Source: CAYPIE01 sp964410665
GTDB taxonomy: Bacteria; Planctomycetota; Planctomycetia; Gemmatales; Gemmataceae
DNA: 57,992 bases
Reading direction: 5' to 3'
NCBI GenBank assembly: GCA_964410665.1
Contig: CAYPIE010000033.1
Location: 1 to 57,992 of the forward strand
The notes under the pieces were generated by a model. It worked only from the letters and a program-made list of their open reading frames with translations, made no database searches and had not been told where the DNA came from. Positions 36,424 through 45,592 of this stretch are shown here, piece after piece. The position numbers were made by a program, and so were the translations under genes. Every line of letters begins with the position of its first letter. Positions within the stretch are counted from its first letter, which is position 1.

Positions 36424-37244
36424 GCCTGGCGTATTATCAGGTCGATGCCTTTACGGAGACCCCCTTCACCGGCAACCCCGCCGCGGTCTGCCCGCTTTCG
36501 GGACCGGTCGCCGATGCCTGGATGCAACAGCTGGCCAATGAGATGAACCTCTCCGAGACGGCCTTTTGCTATCCAGAAGCCGACGGCTGGCGCTTACGCT
36601 GGTTTACCCCCAGCGCCGAGGTCGATTTGTGCGGCCACGCAACCCTGGCCACCGCCCATATCCTACACGAAACCGGGCAAGTCACCGACCAAACGCCGAT
36701 CGTGTTCCACACTCGTAGTGGCGTCCTGCACGCCTGGACGGAGCCAGATGGATGGGTGCTGGATTTTCCAGCACAACCACCACGTTGGCAAGCCGTCCCC
36801 ACCGACGTTCAGGACTGTTTTGCCTTCCCCATCTCCCGCTTGGGCCTCACACCCGCCGACTACCTCATCGAAATGCCCTCCGAGGCAGAACTGCGGCGCC
36901 TCCGACCCGACTTCACGCGGCTGGCATCCCTCCCGGTCCGGGGTGTGATTGTCACCGCTGCCAGTGCCGATCCTGCGTTCGATTTCGTCTCGCGTTTTTT
37001 TGCCCCAAGCGTGGGCGTACCCGAAGATCCGGTGACCGGATCCGCCCACTGTGCCCTGGGCCCTTACTGGGCTCAGCAGCTGGGCAACCATCGACTGCGG
37101 GCGTTCCAGGCCTCATCCCGCGGGGGCATGTTGACGGTGGATTGTCAAGGCGACCGTGTACACCTGATCGGTCAAGCAGTGACGGTCGCCCGCGGTGAAG
37201 TGTTGGTGCCCGCCCCGGCCGCGGGCGCTGCCAGCGGTTCATGA
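36420..37244 (+). CDS. PhzF-family isomerase
   Basis: The 274-residue protein matches the PhzF/YHI9 fold. Diagnostic blocks are YYQVDAFTETPFTGNPAAVC, LANEMNLSETAFCYP with Glu46 in the catalytic position, LRWFTPSAEVDLCGHATLATAHIL, and PEDPVTGSAHCALGPYWAQ in the second half. Relatives perform isomerisations in phenazine synthesis or act as trans-2,3-dihydro-3-hydroxyanthranilate isomerases, but most members have unknown substrates. The start ATG overlaps the TPR-CHAT stop by 4 bp, so translation is probably coupled. The 3' end overlaps the convergent DUF3754 gene by 6 bp. Confidence 0.93.
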   Translation: MSLAYYQVDAFTETPFTGNPAAVCPLSGPVADAWMQQLANEMNLSETAFCYPEADGWRLRWFTPSAEVDLCGHATLATAHILHETGQVTDQTPIVFHTRSGVLHAWTEPDGWVLDFPAQPPRWQAVPTDVQDCFAFPISRLGLTPADYLIEMPSEAELRRLRPDFTRLASLPVRGVIVTAASADPAFDFVSRFFAPSVGVPEDPVTGSAHCALGPYWAQQLGNHRLRAFQASSRGGMLTVDCQGDRVHLIGQAVTVARGEVLVPAPAAGAASGS

Positions 37245-38537
37245 CGGGGTTGAGATGGCACCATCGAGCGTCGTGGGGCGGGTCGCCTGTGTCAGCGAAG
37301 CCAGCGGCGGCTCTTCCACCTCGCGAGCCCGGACCTGAGCGAGAATGGTCAGCGCTTCGGCCACCGGCGGCACCCGGTAATGCTCCCCGACCTTCTGGGC
37401 CAAGCCCAGACGTTCCAGTTTCTCCAGGGCATCGTGGATCTCAAAATCCACTTTGATCTTGGTGCGACGCTCCAGATCCATCTCAATGTAATCATCCAGG
37501 TTGGCCTCGGTCCAGCCGGACTCCCCGGCATAGCGCCACAGGTAAAAGTACGCCAGGATCGCTTCGCGGCACTCTTGTTCCTCGGCCTCATCAATCAAGC
37601 GAAATAGTACGCCTGCATTCGAACCCATGGTCTGATAATACAGGCTCTTGGTCAGTTGCAGCGTGTAATTGGTCTTCTTGACTGTGTAGCTGTAATACGA
37701 GCGATAGCCATAGCCGCCCAAAGCGACCACCAAGGCCCAGGTGCCCAGCACGCCCAGGCCCGCCATCTTGAGCAGATCATACTTTGCCGGCAGGCTGATC
37801 AACTGCTTGATGACCGAGTAACCGGCCACGATCAGTCCGGTCATCACCGGATAGAAGACGAGCGCCTTGTCCAGACGGCTCCAACGCACCCGTGTCCCCG
37901 GCAGGACCATCTCCATGTCCATCTGGGGAATATCCTTGAACATCTTCAAGAAGATGCTGGCGGAGTCTAGATCGGCATCCCCTTTACGCTCCTCGTTGAG
38001 CTTGAGCACCAACACCAGGCGTTTGAATACATCGACCGGTTTTTCCCGCTTGCGGAATAGGTGATACCACTTCCGGGTGGTGCGCACGATGGTATCATCC
38101 CCACGGTAGTAGACTTCGAGACGATCGAAGATGTCCCAATCGACATACATCTCCAGGCCCCAGTCGCTGGCCCCTTCGATGATTTTCTCCATCTCCGGGC
38201 GCGACAGGCGGGTGTAGTTGGCCTTGCTCAATAGGTTCTCAACCCGCTCGAAGAACTGTTCTCCATGCTGCTTGCGCGCCTCCGACTCGGGTTCGTGCAG
38301 ATTGGTGGTGTCGTGATCGGGGTCATACCAAGCATAGGTATCTTTGAGGATCTGGAGTTCGCTCAAATAGGCGTCGTGATAGTGCGTGATAATACCCTGG
38401 GCCAGCTTGCGAAAGGCTTGCTGGTCCGCGTCGGGCACTGGTTGATTGTTCTGCGGACCGGTATCCGCACACACGAAGTCAATCAGCTCGCTGACACGTA
38501 CCGGAATGAAATGCTCGCGGTCGTCATACTCGGCCAT
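37239..38537 (-). CDS. DUF3754-type membrane protein
   Basis: The 432-residue protein begins MAEYDDREHFIPVRVSELIDFV and continues FRKLAQGIITHYHDAYLSELQILKDTYAWYDPDHDTTN, the start of the DUF3754 family. A central part has two hydrophobic segments (YPVMTGLIVAGYSVIKQLI and MAGLGVLGTWALVVALGGYGY) flanked by charged regions, so both ends are probably cytoplasmic. Function is unknown for the family. It lies 39 bp downstream of the Ser/Thr kinase gene on the same strand and is likely co-transcribed, which suggests a functional link, perhaps as substrate or effector. Confidence 0.82.
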   Translation of the reverse strand: MAEYDDREHFIPVRVSELIDFVCADTGPQNNQPVPDADQQAFRKLAQGIITHYHDAYLSELQILKDTYAWYDPDHDTTNLHEPESEARKQHGEQFFERVENLLSKANYTRLSRPEMEKIIEGASDWGLEMYVDWDIFDRLEVYYRGDDTIVRTTRKWYHLFRKREKPVDVFKRLVLVLKLNEERKGDADLDSASIFLKMFKDIPQMDMEMVLPGTRVRWSRLDKALVFYPVMTGLIVAGYSVIKQLISLPAKYDLLKMAGLGVLGTWALVVALGGYGYRSYYSYTVKKTNYTLQLTKSLYYQTMGSNAGVLFRLIDEAEEQECREAILAYFYLWRYAGESGWTEANLDDYIEMDLERRTKIKVDFEIHDALEKLERLGLAQKVGEHYRVPPVAEALTILAQVRAREVEEPPLASLTQATRPTTLDGAISTPS

Positions 38538-38576
38538 GGCCAGATTCCTCGCAGAACACGGGATCGGGGGATAGGA

Positions 38577-39419
38577 CTACGGTTCCTCGGCAACCACGCC
38601 GGCGCCCTCGGCAATGGCATCCAGCTGTTCTTGCACCTCAGCCATCCGTTCCGGGCGTTTGCTCGGCTTAAACGCCATGCAGCTGTGGATCAGTTCCGCG
38701 AGTGCGGCCGGCACGGTCGGGTTGAGCTCCGCGACCGGCTGCAGCAGCTTCTTCCACGTGGCCGCGTCCATCTCGCCAAACTCCGGCGAAGGCATCGCCG
38801 AGGGTGGGATCTTCCAAGTCACCAACCGATACATGGTCGCGCCAAAATTAAAGATGTCGGTCTGGGTATTGATCACCCGCTTGCTGGCCGTCTCCGGGGC
38901 AATGTATTCCGGCGTCCCCTGGATGCGGCCCTTCTCTTCTCCCTTAATCCAGGCCAGGCCATAATCGATGATCTTCGCTTCGCGTCGTTTGCTCAACAGC
39001 ACATTGTTCGGTTTCAAATCGGCGTGATACACCCCCCGGCGATGCATGTGGGTGAGGCCCGCAGCGACTTGCTGCAACACCGGAAGCAGCTTGGGCATCG
39101 GTAACACGCCGACCTTGTCGAGCGTTTGGCCGTCTACATACTCAATCAACAACTGGACCTTACGCACGCGGAAGAACCAGTCACGTGTTTGCTCAAACGC
39201 ATACACCTTGATTAGGTTGGGATGACGCATCATCTGGGCAACGCGAAACTCGTGCGCGGCCTGGTCCATGAATTTTCGGTCCTCTGAGCCACTAATTGGC
39301 ACTACCTTTAAAGCATATTCCTTGTGATCGGCCTCGCGACGAATGTGTAAAATAGTAGAGTGGGCCCCCTGACCGAGCGTCCCCAAGACCCGAAACTTGC
39401 CGATGCGCATGTCACTCAT
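38577..39419 (-). CDS. Serine/threonine protein kinase, cytoplasmic
   Basis: The start MSDMRIGKFRVLGTLGQGAH (39419, AGGGAG upstream) gives 280 residues; an open frame further upstream overlaps putA and is rejected. Kinase subdomains are present: the Gly-rich loop LGTLGQGAHST, the Lys of YALKVVP, YHADLKPNNVLL (catalytic loop with HAD instead of HRD), IIDYGLAW in place of DFG, and GTPEYIAPE. It is therefore a non-RD kinase. It has no transmembrane or sensor domain, unusual for bacterial STKs. It is divergent from putA by 60 bp and upstream of the DUF3754 gene. Confidence 0.92.
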   Translation of the reverse strand: MSDMRIGKFRVLGTLGQGAHSTILHIRREADHKEYALKVVPISGSEDRKFMDQAAHEFRVAQMMRHPNLIKVYAFEQTRDWFFRVRKVQLLIEYVDGQTLDKVGVLPMPKLLPVLQQVAAGLTHMHRRGVYHADLKPNNVLLSKRREAKIIDYGLAWIKGEEKGRIQGTPEYIAPETASKRVINTQTDIFNFGATMYRLVTWKIPPSAMPSPEFGEMDAATWKKLLQPVAELNPTVPAALAELIHSCMAFKPSKRPERMAEVQEQLDAIAEGAGVVAEEP

Positions 39420-39479
39420 GAAGACGCTCCCTGCTCGCTTGCCGAACACCCCGACCAAGTATAACGGTAAGAGCATCTT

Positions 39480-42400
39480 ATGCAAACGACCAGTAATCCC
39501 CTGGAAGCACGCACCCGGCATTACGGCCGAGAGCTTTTCGCCCGCCTGGATCGCTCGGGGCCCCTGCCCTTCACCCCCGCCTGGCTCGATGATCGGTTGA
39601 TGGAAATATCCATGAGCGACCCGACGCTCAAGGTGCAACTGTTCCGCTTTGTCGACAGTCTGCCCCTGCTGAAATCCTCCGATGCCGTGGCCGGCCATCT
39701 GCGCGAGTATCTGGAAGAGGCACGCCCGGTGCTTCCCTGGTTCGCACGCACAGGCATGCATCTGTTGCCACGCCAGGGACTGGCGGGGCAATTCCTCTCC
39801 TGGACCGCTCAGTGGAATGCCCGGCGCCTCGCACGCCGGTTTATCGCCGGCTCCAACGTGGACGAGGCTCTCGAGGCAGTTGCCCGCATGCGGCAGCGCC
39901 AACTCGGCTTTACCATCGACCTGCTCGGCGAGGCCACCATCACCGAGGGCGAGGCCGAGGCCGTCCAGCAACAATACCTCGAGCTGATCGCTGGGCTGAC
40001 CGAGGCGGTCAACCACTGGCCCAGCATCGCCCTGATCGACCACGACCATCGGGGACCAATCCCTCGGGTCAATATCTCGGTCAAACTCACCGCCCTTTTC
40101 AGCCAGTTTGACCCGATCGACCCAATCGGTACCAGTGCAGCAGTCCGAGCCCGGCTCCGACCGATCCTGCGTCTGGCCCGCCAGCAACGAGCCTTTGTCA
40201 ATTTTGATATGGAGCAATACGCTTACAAAGATCTCACCCTGCGCATCTTCCGAGAGATCCTGCTCGAAGAGGAGTTCCGCGACTGGCCCGATGTCGGCAT
40301 CGCGATCCAGGCCTACCTGCGGGATACCTTCTGCGATCTCGAACACTTGTTGGCATGGACGCATGAGCGAGGTGCCCCGGTGTGGGTCCGCTTGGTCAAG
40401 GGCGCCTACTGGGACTTTGAAACCGTACACGCATCCTACAACGGTTGGCCGACGCCGGTGTTTACCGAGAAGTGGCAATCCGACGCCGCGTTTGAACGCT
40501 GCGCCCGACTGCTCATGGAAAACTACCAGCAACTGCGACCCGCATTCGGCAGCCACAACCTACGAAGCATCGCCGCCACCCTAGCCATGGCTGAGGAATT
40601 CGGCGTCCCCGAAGGTGCCTATGAGTACCAGATGCTTTATGGCATGGCTGACCAACTCAAAGACGTCTTATTGTCACTGAATCGTCGCGTTCGCATCTAC
40701 ACGCCTTACGGCGAACTCCTACCCGGCATGGCCTACCTGGTCCGTCGCCTTCTGGAAAATACCTCCAATGAATCCTTCCTGCGTGTCAGTGTCGCCCCGA
40801 CCGTCTCTGAGGAGCAACTGTTTATGAACCCGACCCTGCATGCCCAGGATGGCAGTCCCACTCCCAACGGCCTGGTCAAGAAGACCCCCGAGCCGGCCGT
40901 CGATCCCGCCACCGGTCTGCCCAGCTTTGTCAATGAGCCGCTGACCGACTTCAGCAAAGAAGCCAATCAAGCGAAGCTTCGTGCCGCCATCGAGGCAGTG
41001 AACGACCAACTGGGCCAGACCTACCCCGTCGTGATTAACGGGGAGAACCAACCCACCGCTGCCGACCGACTCATGGATTCGCTCAACCCGTCTATGACCC
41101 GTCAGGTCGTCGGCTGGGTCGCCAAGGCGAGCATCGCCCAGGCGGAAGCAGCCATCCACGTAGCCAAGCAGGCGTTCCCTGGCTGGCGTGATACGGATGC
41201 CCAGGAGCGGGCCGATGCCCTCAGGCGACTGGCCGAGCTGATGCGTCGACGCAAGTTTGAACTGGCTGCCTGGGAGGTCCTCGAGTGTGCGAAGCCCTGG
41301 CGCGAAGCCGATGCCGATGTCGCCGAGGCGATCGATTTCTGCGAGTACTACGCCCGCGAAATGCTCCGCTTCGATCGCCCCATCCGCATGGACATGCCCG
41401 GCGAAGACAACGAGATGTTCTATGAACCCCGCGGCGTCACCGTGGTGATCGCCCCCTGGAACTTCCCTCTGGCCATCCTCTGTGGCATGACCACCGCCGC
41501 CCTCGTCGCCGGCAACACGGTGATTATGAAGCCGGCCGAGCAGTCCTCGGTGGTTGGCGCTAAGTTGATGGAGATGTGCCGCGAAGCCGAGATTCCCCCA
41601 GGGGTGGTCCAGTTCTTGCCCGGGATCGGTGAGGAGATCGGCCCGACTCTGGTCAATCATCCCGACGTCGCGGTGGTCGCCTTCACCGGCTCGCTGCCGG
41701 TCGGCCTGCTCATCAACGAGCAAGCAGCGCACACCCCGACGGAACAGCACCACGTCAAACGTGTGATTGCCGAGATGGGTGGCAAGAATGCGGTGATCGT
41801 CGATGCCGATGCCGACCTGGATGAGGCGGTCAAAGGGGTGGTCGATAGCGCTTTCGGCTACCAGGGCCAAAAATGTTCGGCGGGCTCCCGGGCGATTGTG
41901 CTCGAACCGCTGTATGACCAATTTGTGCATCGGCTGATCGAGGCCACCCGCAGTCTGAAGGTTGCCCCCGCCGAGGACCCAGGCTGTAGCGTAACGGCGG
42001 TGATCGACGCCGAGGCGCGCGACCGGATCCATCGGATGATTGAGCAAGGCAAGGGAGAAGCTCGGCTCGCTTATGCCGGGGAACTGGGCGCGCTGGCCGA
42101 CCAGGGTTACTATGTCGCCCCGCACATTTTTGTCGATGTGCCCCCGGAGGCCACCATTGCCCAGGAAGAGATCTTTGGCCCGGTGCTTTCCGTGCTCAAG
42201 GCCCGCGATCTGGACCATGCTCTGGAACTGGCGAACGGTACCAAGTACGCACTGACCGGCGGCATCTTCTCGCGCAGTCCGCAGAATATCCGCGCCGTGA
42301 AACGCCGCTTCCGCGTCGGCAATTTGTATATTAATCGCAAGATCACCGGTGCCCTGGTGGGCCACCAGCCGTTTGGCGGCTTCAAGCTCTCCGGCATCGG

Positions 42401-42503
42401 CTCCAAGGCCGGTGGTCCCGACTACCTGCTGCAGTTCCTGGTCCCTCGCGCCGTGACCGAGAACACCCTGCGCCACGGCTTCGCCCCCGAAACGGTGGCG
42501 TAA
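39480..42503 (+). CDS. putA: Bifunctional proline dehydrogenase / glutamate-semialdehyde dehydrogenase
   Basis: This 1007-residue PutA oxidises proline to glutamate in two steps, passing electrons to quinone and NAD. The proline dehydrogenase domain (about 50-460) carries VNISVKLTALFSQFDP, FVNFDMEQYAYKDLT, WVRLVKGAYWDFE and FGSHNLRSIAATL. The aldehyde dehydrogenase domain (about 530-1000) carries VIAPWNFPLAILCGMT, VAFTGSLPVG, VIAEMGGKNAVIVDADADLD with the catalytic Glu, and GYQGQKCSAGSRAIV with the catalytic Cys. There is no N-terminal DNA-binding domain, so this PutA is not its own repressor. It probably belongs to the shorter class of bifunctional enzymes. Confidence 0.97.
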   Translation: MQTTSNPLEARTRHYGRELFARLDRSGPLPFTPAWLDDRLMEISMSDPTLKVQLFRFVDSLPLLKSSDAVAGHLREYLEEARPVLPWFARTGMHLLPRQGLAGQFLSWTAQWNARRLARRFIAGSNVDEALEAVARMRQRQLGFTIDLLGEATITEGEAEAVQQQYLELIAGLTEAVNHWPSIALIDHDHRGPIPRVNISVKLTALFSQFDPIDPIGTSAAVRARLRPILRLARQQRAFVNFDMEQYAYKDLTLRIFREILLEEEFRDWPDVGIAIQAYLRDTFCDLEHLLAWTHERGAPVWVRLVKGAYWDFETVHASYNGWPTPVFTEKWQSDAAFERCARLLMENYQQLRPAFGSHNLRSIAATLAMAEEFGVPEGAYEYQMLYGMADQLKDVLLSLNRRVRIYTPYGELLPGMAYLVRRLLENTSNESFLRVSVAPTVSEEQLFMNPTLHAQDGSPTPNGLVKKTPEPAVDPATGLPSFVNEPLTDFSKEANQAKLRAAIEAVNDQLGQTYPVVINGENQPTAADRLMDSLNPSMTRQVVGWVAKASIAQAEAAIHVAKQAFPGWRDTDAQERADALRRLAELMRRRKFELAAWEVLECAKPWREADADVAEAIDFCEYYAREMLRFDRPIRMDMPGEDNEMFYEPRGVTVVIAPWNFPLAILCGMTTAALVAGNTVIMKPAEQSSVVGAKLMEMCREAEIPPGVVQFLPGIGEEIGPTLVNHPDVAVVAFTGSLPVGLLINEQAAHTPTEQHHVKRVIAEMGGKNAVIVDADADLDEAVKGVVDSAFGYQGQKCSAGSRAIVLEPLYDQFVHRLIEATRSLKVAPAEDPGCSVTAVIDAEARDRIHRMIEQGKGEARLAYAGELGALADQGYYVAPHIFVDVPPEATIAQEEIFGPVLSVLKARDLDHALELANGTKYALTGGIFSRSPQNIRAVKRRFRVGNLYINRKITGALVGHQPFGGFKLSGIGSKAGGPDYLLQFLVPRAVTENTLRHGFAPETVA

Positions 42504-42528
42504 CCCCGTCTGAGCGCTTTTTCGCGAG

Positions 42529-42549
42529 CCCCCGACCTAGGTCCCGGGG
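42529..42549. terminator. GC-rich hairpin after putA
   Basis: The sequence around ACCTAGGT is palindromic, with CCCC/GGGG outside it and one mismatch and one bulge between. It lies 25 bp after the putA stop. The stem is imperfect, so support is modest. Confidence 0.4.
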
Positions 42550-42591
42550 TTGCTACTGGCAAAGTGGACACCGCTTGTTCCGAGGTGTAGC

Positions 42592-43344
42592 GTGATCGAG
42601 TTCAGCGACGTCAGCAAACGGTATGGCGAAAAGATTGCGGTCCGCGACCTCAACCTCCATATCGACGCCGGGGAGGTGTTTGCCTTCCTCGGACCCAACG
42701 GAGCCGGGAAGACGACCACCATCAAGATGATGACCGGTCTGTTGATGCCGACCACCGGCACTGTCCGCGTCGGCGGCTTTGATGTGGTTCAGCAGGGCGA
42801 ACGTTCCCGCCAACTGCTCTCCTATGTCCCCGATCAGCCCTACCTCTACGAAAAACTCAGCGGCCGCGAGTTCCTGCAGTTCATCGCCGACCTCTATGGC
42901 ATGCCGCCCGAGTACAGCCGCGAACGCATTACCCAGATGATCACCACCTTCAGCCTTGAGACCTTTGTCGACGATCTCACCGAACGCTACTCGCACGGCA
43001 TGCGCCAACGCACCGTCTTTGCCGCAGCCTTGTTACATGAGCCCAAGGTGTTGATCGCCGATGAGCCGACTGTGGGACTGGATCCGCGGAGCATTCGTAT
43101 GCTCAAGGATTTGCTGCGGACCGAAGCGGCCAAAGGGGTCACCATATTCCTGTCGACGCACTCGCTCGACATTGCCCAGGAACTGGCCGACCGCATCGGC
43201 ATCGTCGACCATGGCCGGCTGCTCACCGTGGGCAACCTGGAGGATCTGCGGCAACAAGCGGCCCTGGACGGTACGCTAGAAGATGTGTTCTTGAAGATCA
43301 CTGAGGAAGCCGCCGCCGAGGCCGCGGCTGCCCCACAGACCTAG
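42592..43344 (+). CDS. ABC transporter ATP-binding subunit
   Basis: A GTG at 42592 with GAGGTG just upstream gives 250 residues beginning at the family start (VIEFSDVSKRYGEKIAV). Walker A is GPNGAGKTTT, the signature is YSHGMRQR, Walker B is VLIADEPTVGLDPRS, and the switch His lies in FLSTHSLDIAQEL. It is a CcmA/DrrA-type subunit that drives an ABC-2 exporter. The putative permease gene follows after a 297-bp gap on the same strand. The exported substrate is unknown. The ATG at 42550 is an alternative start. Confidence 0.93.
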   Translation: MIEFSDVSKRYGEKIAVRDLNLHIDAGEVFAFLGPNGAGKTTTIKMMTGLLMPTTGTVRVGGFDVVQQGERSRQLLSYVPDQPYLYEKLSGREFLQFIADLYGMPPEYSRERITQMITTFSLETFVDDLTERYSHGMRQRTVFAAALLHEPKVLIADEPTVGLDPRSIRMLKDLLRTEAAKGVTIFLSTHSLDIAQELADRIGIVDHGRLLTVGNLEDLRQQAALDGTLEDVFLKITEEAAAEAAAAPQT

Positions 43345-43363
43345 CCAACCACCTCGGACAACG

Positions 43364-43400
43364 TGGCGTTCGGGTGGGTGAGTGTGCCACTCGAACGCCA
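43364..43400. terminator. Hairpin after the ABC ATPase gene
   Basis: The 14-bp stem TGGCGTTCGGGTGG/CCACTCGAACGCCA, with one G-T pair, closes a 9-base loop. It starts 19 bp after the stop codon and could end or attenuate transcription before the permease gene. Confidence 0.6.
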
Positions 43401-43490
43401 TTGGGTTCCCACCTGCCGCTCGGGATGAATGACCAAGGATGAACGCTCTACGCTCATGGTTGCTGAGCGACAGGCACGCTGAGCCTCGAC

Positions 43491-43516
43491 CACGCCCGTG
43501 GCAGACTCCGGGCGTG
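43491..43516. terminator. Second hairpin in the ABC intergenic gap
   Basis: A perfect 8-bp stem CACGCCCG/CGGGCGTG surrounds a 10-base loop, about 125 bp before the permease start. There is no T-run; it may be a REP-like palindrome. Confidence 0.4.
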
Positions 43517-43641
43517 CCACCCGGCGAGATCTCGTCGGACTTTGCTGTTACCCAGTGCTGCCCTCACGGATAGCGAGCCCTAGTTCGGCCATCGGGTCGT
43601 CTGCTTAATCGAGATGATCTACTAGTAAAGGAAGCCGACCC

Positions 43642-45384
43642 TTGAACGTTGTCACCCCCCTGTCACCTCCGGACCCGGCTGCATCCCCGGCTCGTGTGGA
43701 TCAGGCCCGTGTGTTTCGCCAACTACGTGGCCGGCTGTTTCGCAATGCTTTTTGGGGCATGGTCAAAGAATCGCCGGTCCGACTCCTGACCATGCTCGGC
43801 GCCAGCCTCATCGTCTGGGCCAGTGTCTTTATGTTTACCTACTGGGGCTTTACGCTCCTAGCCGGGCGCAGCAACATCCCGGGCACCGGGGCCATCATCG
43901 GCGCAATCTTCGATCTGGCATTCTTCGCCCTGGGCAGCATGCTTCTGTTTTCCTGCGGCATCATTGTCTATGCTTCGCTGTTTACCTCCCCCGAAGCCCG
44001 CTTCCTGCTCACCACTCCAGCCAGGGATGATCAGATCTTCGCTAGCAAGTTCCAGTCGGCCATCGGCTTTTCCAGCTGGGCGTTCCTCATCCTCGGTAGC
44101 CCAATCCTAATCGCCTACGGTATCGTTTACGCCGTCCCGTGGTACTTCTACGGCGTGCTGCCATTGTTCTTTCTAGGCTTCATCCTGTTGCCTGGGGCGG
44201 CGGGGTCCATCGGTGCCCTGTTGCTGGTCAACTTCGTGCCCAACCGCCGCAAACAAGCTTTTATCATTCTGATCTTGCTGGTGGTGGCCATCGGCGGCAT
44301 TTGGGCTTATCGCACCATCGTTCTCACTCGCGAGAGCTTCCTGCACCGGGATGCCCTCCAAGGCCTGATCGACCAATTCGCCCTGACCCAATCCATCTTC
44401 ACCCCCAGCCACTGGGTGTCGCGCGGCCTGGTGGCTTCGGCCCGGGGCGATGTGCCGACAATGGTCTATTATTTGTCGCTGCTTTGGAGCAATGCACTGG
44501 TCGGATTTCTGTTGGCCTGCCTCCTCGCGAAGCATCTCTATCGCCGCGGCATGAACCGGGTCGCCTCCAGCGGTTATAGCCGCAAATTCTACCGCGGCAG
44601 CATCTTGGACCGGCTGATGGCGGCCACGGTGTTTTATCTGGATCCCCAGACCCGTCAGCTGATTTTGAAAGACTTCAAGACCTTTCGCCGTGACCCGGCA
44701 CAGTGGGTGCAGATTGTGCTGTTCGCCGGGCTGATCTTCCTCTACCTGGTCAACTCGCGGCAATTTTATCTGGAGGACCTTGGGCGGGGCTTCACCAGCA
44801 GCATCAGCCTGCTCAACATGATCGCCACTTCATTTTTGATGTGTGCATATCTTGTTCGATTTGTCTATCCGATGTTGAGCCTCGAGGGCCGCAAGTTTTG
44901 GATCCTGGGTTTGTTGCCCTTGAAGCGGGAAAAGTTGCTCTGGGGCAAGTATGCCTTCGCCTTCACCGGGGCGATGCTGATCGGCTCGAGTATGGTGACC
45001 ATCAGCGACCTGATTCTGAACATCCCCTGGGCGGGTATCTTCCTGCACCTCTTCACCGTGTTCCTGGTTGCCGCCGGCCTCAGCGGCCTGAGCGTCGGCA
45101 TCGGCGCCTGGATGCCCAACTTCAAGGAGACCGACCCGTCGCGGATCGTCGTCGGCTTCGGCGGCACGATGAACACCATCCTGGGTCTGTGTTACCTGTT
45201 GTTCGTCATTCTGGCCACCGCCGGGCCGTACCATGTGTTCCTGGCTGGGGAGTCCATCCGAACCGGCCAGGGCCTGCCCTGGTGGGCCCTGGCCGGTCTG
45301 CCCATCGGCATCGGTCTCGCCATCATCGCGGTGACCCTGCCCATGCGCGTCGGCATTCGTTCGCTGCGGCACATGGAGTTTTGA
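43642..45384 (+). CDS. ABC-2-type transporter permease
   Basis: The 580-residue membrane protein appears to start at TTG (43642), since AAGGA lies 9 bases upstream. It has many hydrophobic helices (MLGASLIVWASVFMFTYWGFTLL, LGSMLLFSCGIIVYASLF, VPWYFYGVLPLFFLGFILL, IVLFAGLIFLYLV, MIATSFLMCAYLVRFVYPML and others) with a large cytoplasmic loop (about 300-350). The segment LSLEGRKFWILGLLPLKREKLLWGKYAF is typical of putative ABC exporter permeases. It is probably the partner of the ATPase at 42592-43344. The substrate is unknown. Confidence 0.85.
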   Translation: MNVVTPLSPPDPAASPARVDQARVFRQLRGRLFRNAFWGMVKESPVRLLTMLGASLIVWASVFMFTYWGFTLLAGRSNIPGTGAIIGAIFDLAFFALGSMLLFSCGIIVYASLFTSPEARFLLTTPARDDQIFASKFQSAIGFSSWAFLILGSPILIAYGIVYAVPWYFYGVLPLFFLGFILLPGAAGSIGALLLVNFVPNRRKQAFIILILLVVAIGGIWAYRTIVLTRESFLHRDALQGLIDQFALTQSIFTPSHWVSRGLVASARGDVPTMVYYLSLLWSNALVGFLLACLLAKHLYRRGMNRVASSGYSRKFYRGSILDRLMAATVFYLDPQTRQLILKDFKTFRRDPAQWVQIVLFAGLIFLYLVNSRQFYLEDLGRGFTSSISLLNMIATSFLMCAYLVRFVYPMLSLEGRKFWILGLLPLKREKLLWGKYAFAFTGAMLIGSSMVTISDLILNIPWAGIFLHLFTVFLVAAGLSGLSVGIGAWMPNFKETDPSRIVVGFGGTMNTILGLCYLLFVILATAGPYHVFLAGESIRTGQGLPWWALAGLPIGIGLAIIAVTLPMRVGIRSLRHMEF

Positions 45385-45592
45385 CCTACGCTCGGGGAAC
45401 GCTGCAAGCCTACAGTTGCCTCAATCGCCTCCGATGCCCCGGAACACCATTCGGGGCCGCTACGGCCACTTCTCTCCCCTTTTCTAGGTTCTGCACAACC
45501 TGCACAGCCGATTAATCCGATAGAAAAGATCAATCCGCTTTGTTCCCGGATCATGGATCAACCGACATCCCTTAACGTGAACAGGTGAAGTC

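Noticed and set aside
39420..40556. Long upstream extension of the Ser/Thr kinase frame
   Set aside because: It overlaps the start of putA and has no kinase or other domain. The ATG at 39419 has its own ribosome site and begins the kinase fold.
40719..42476. 585-codon minus-strand ORF inside putA
   Set aside because: It is wholly antisense to the aldehyde dehydrogenase half of PutA, with no family resemblance of its own.
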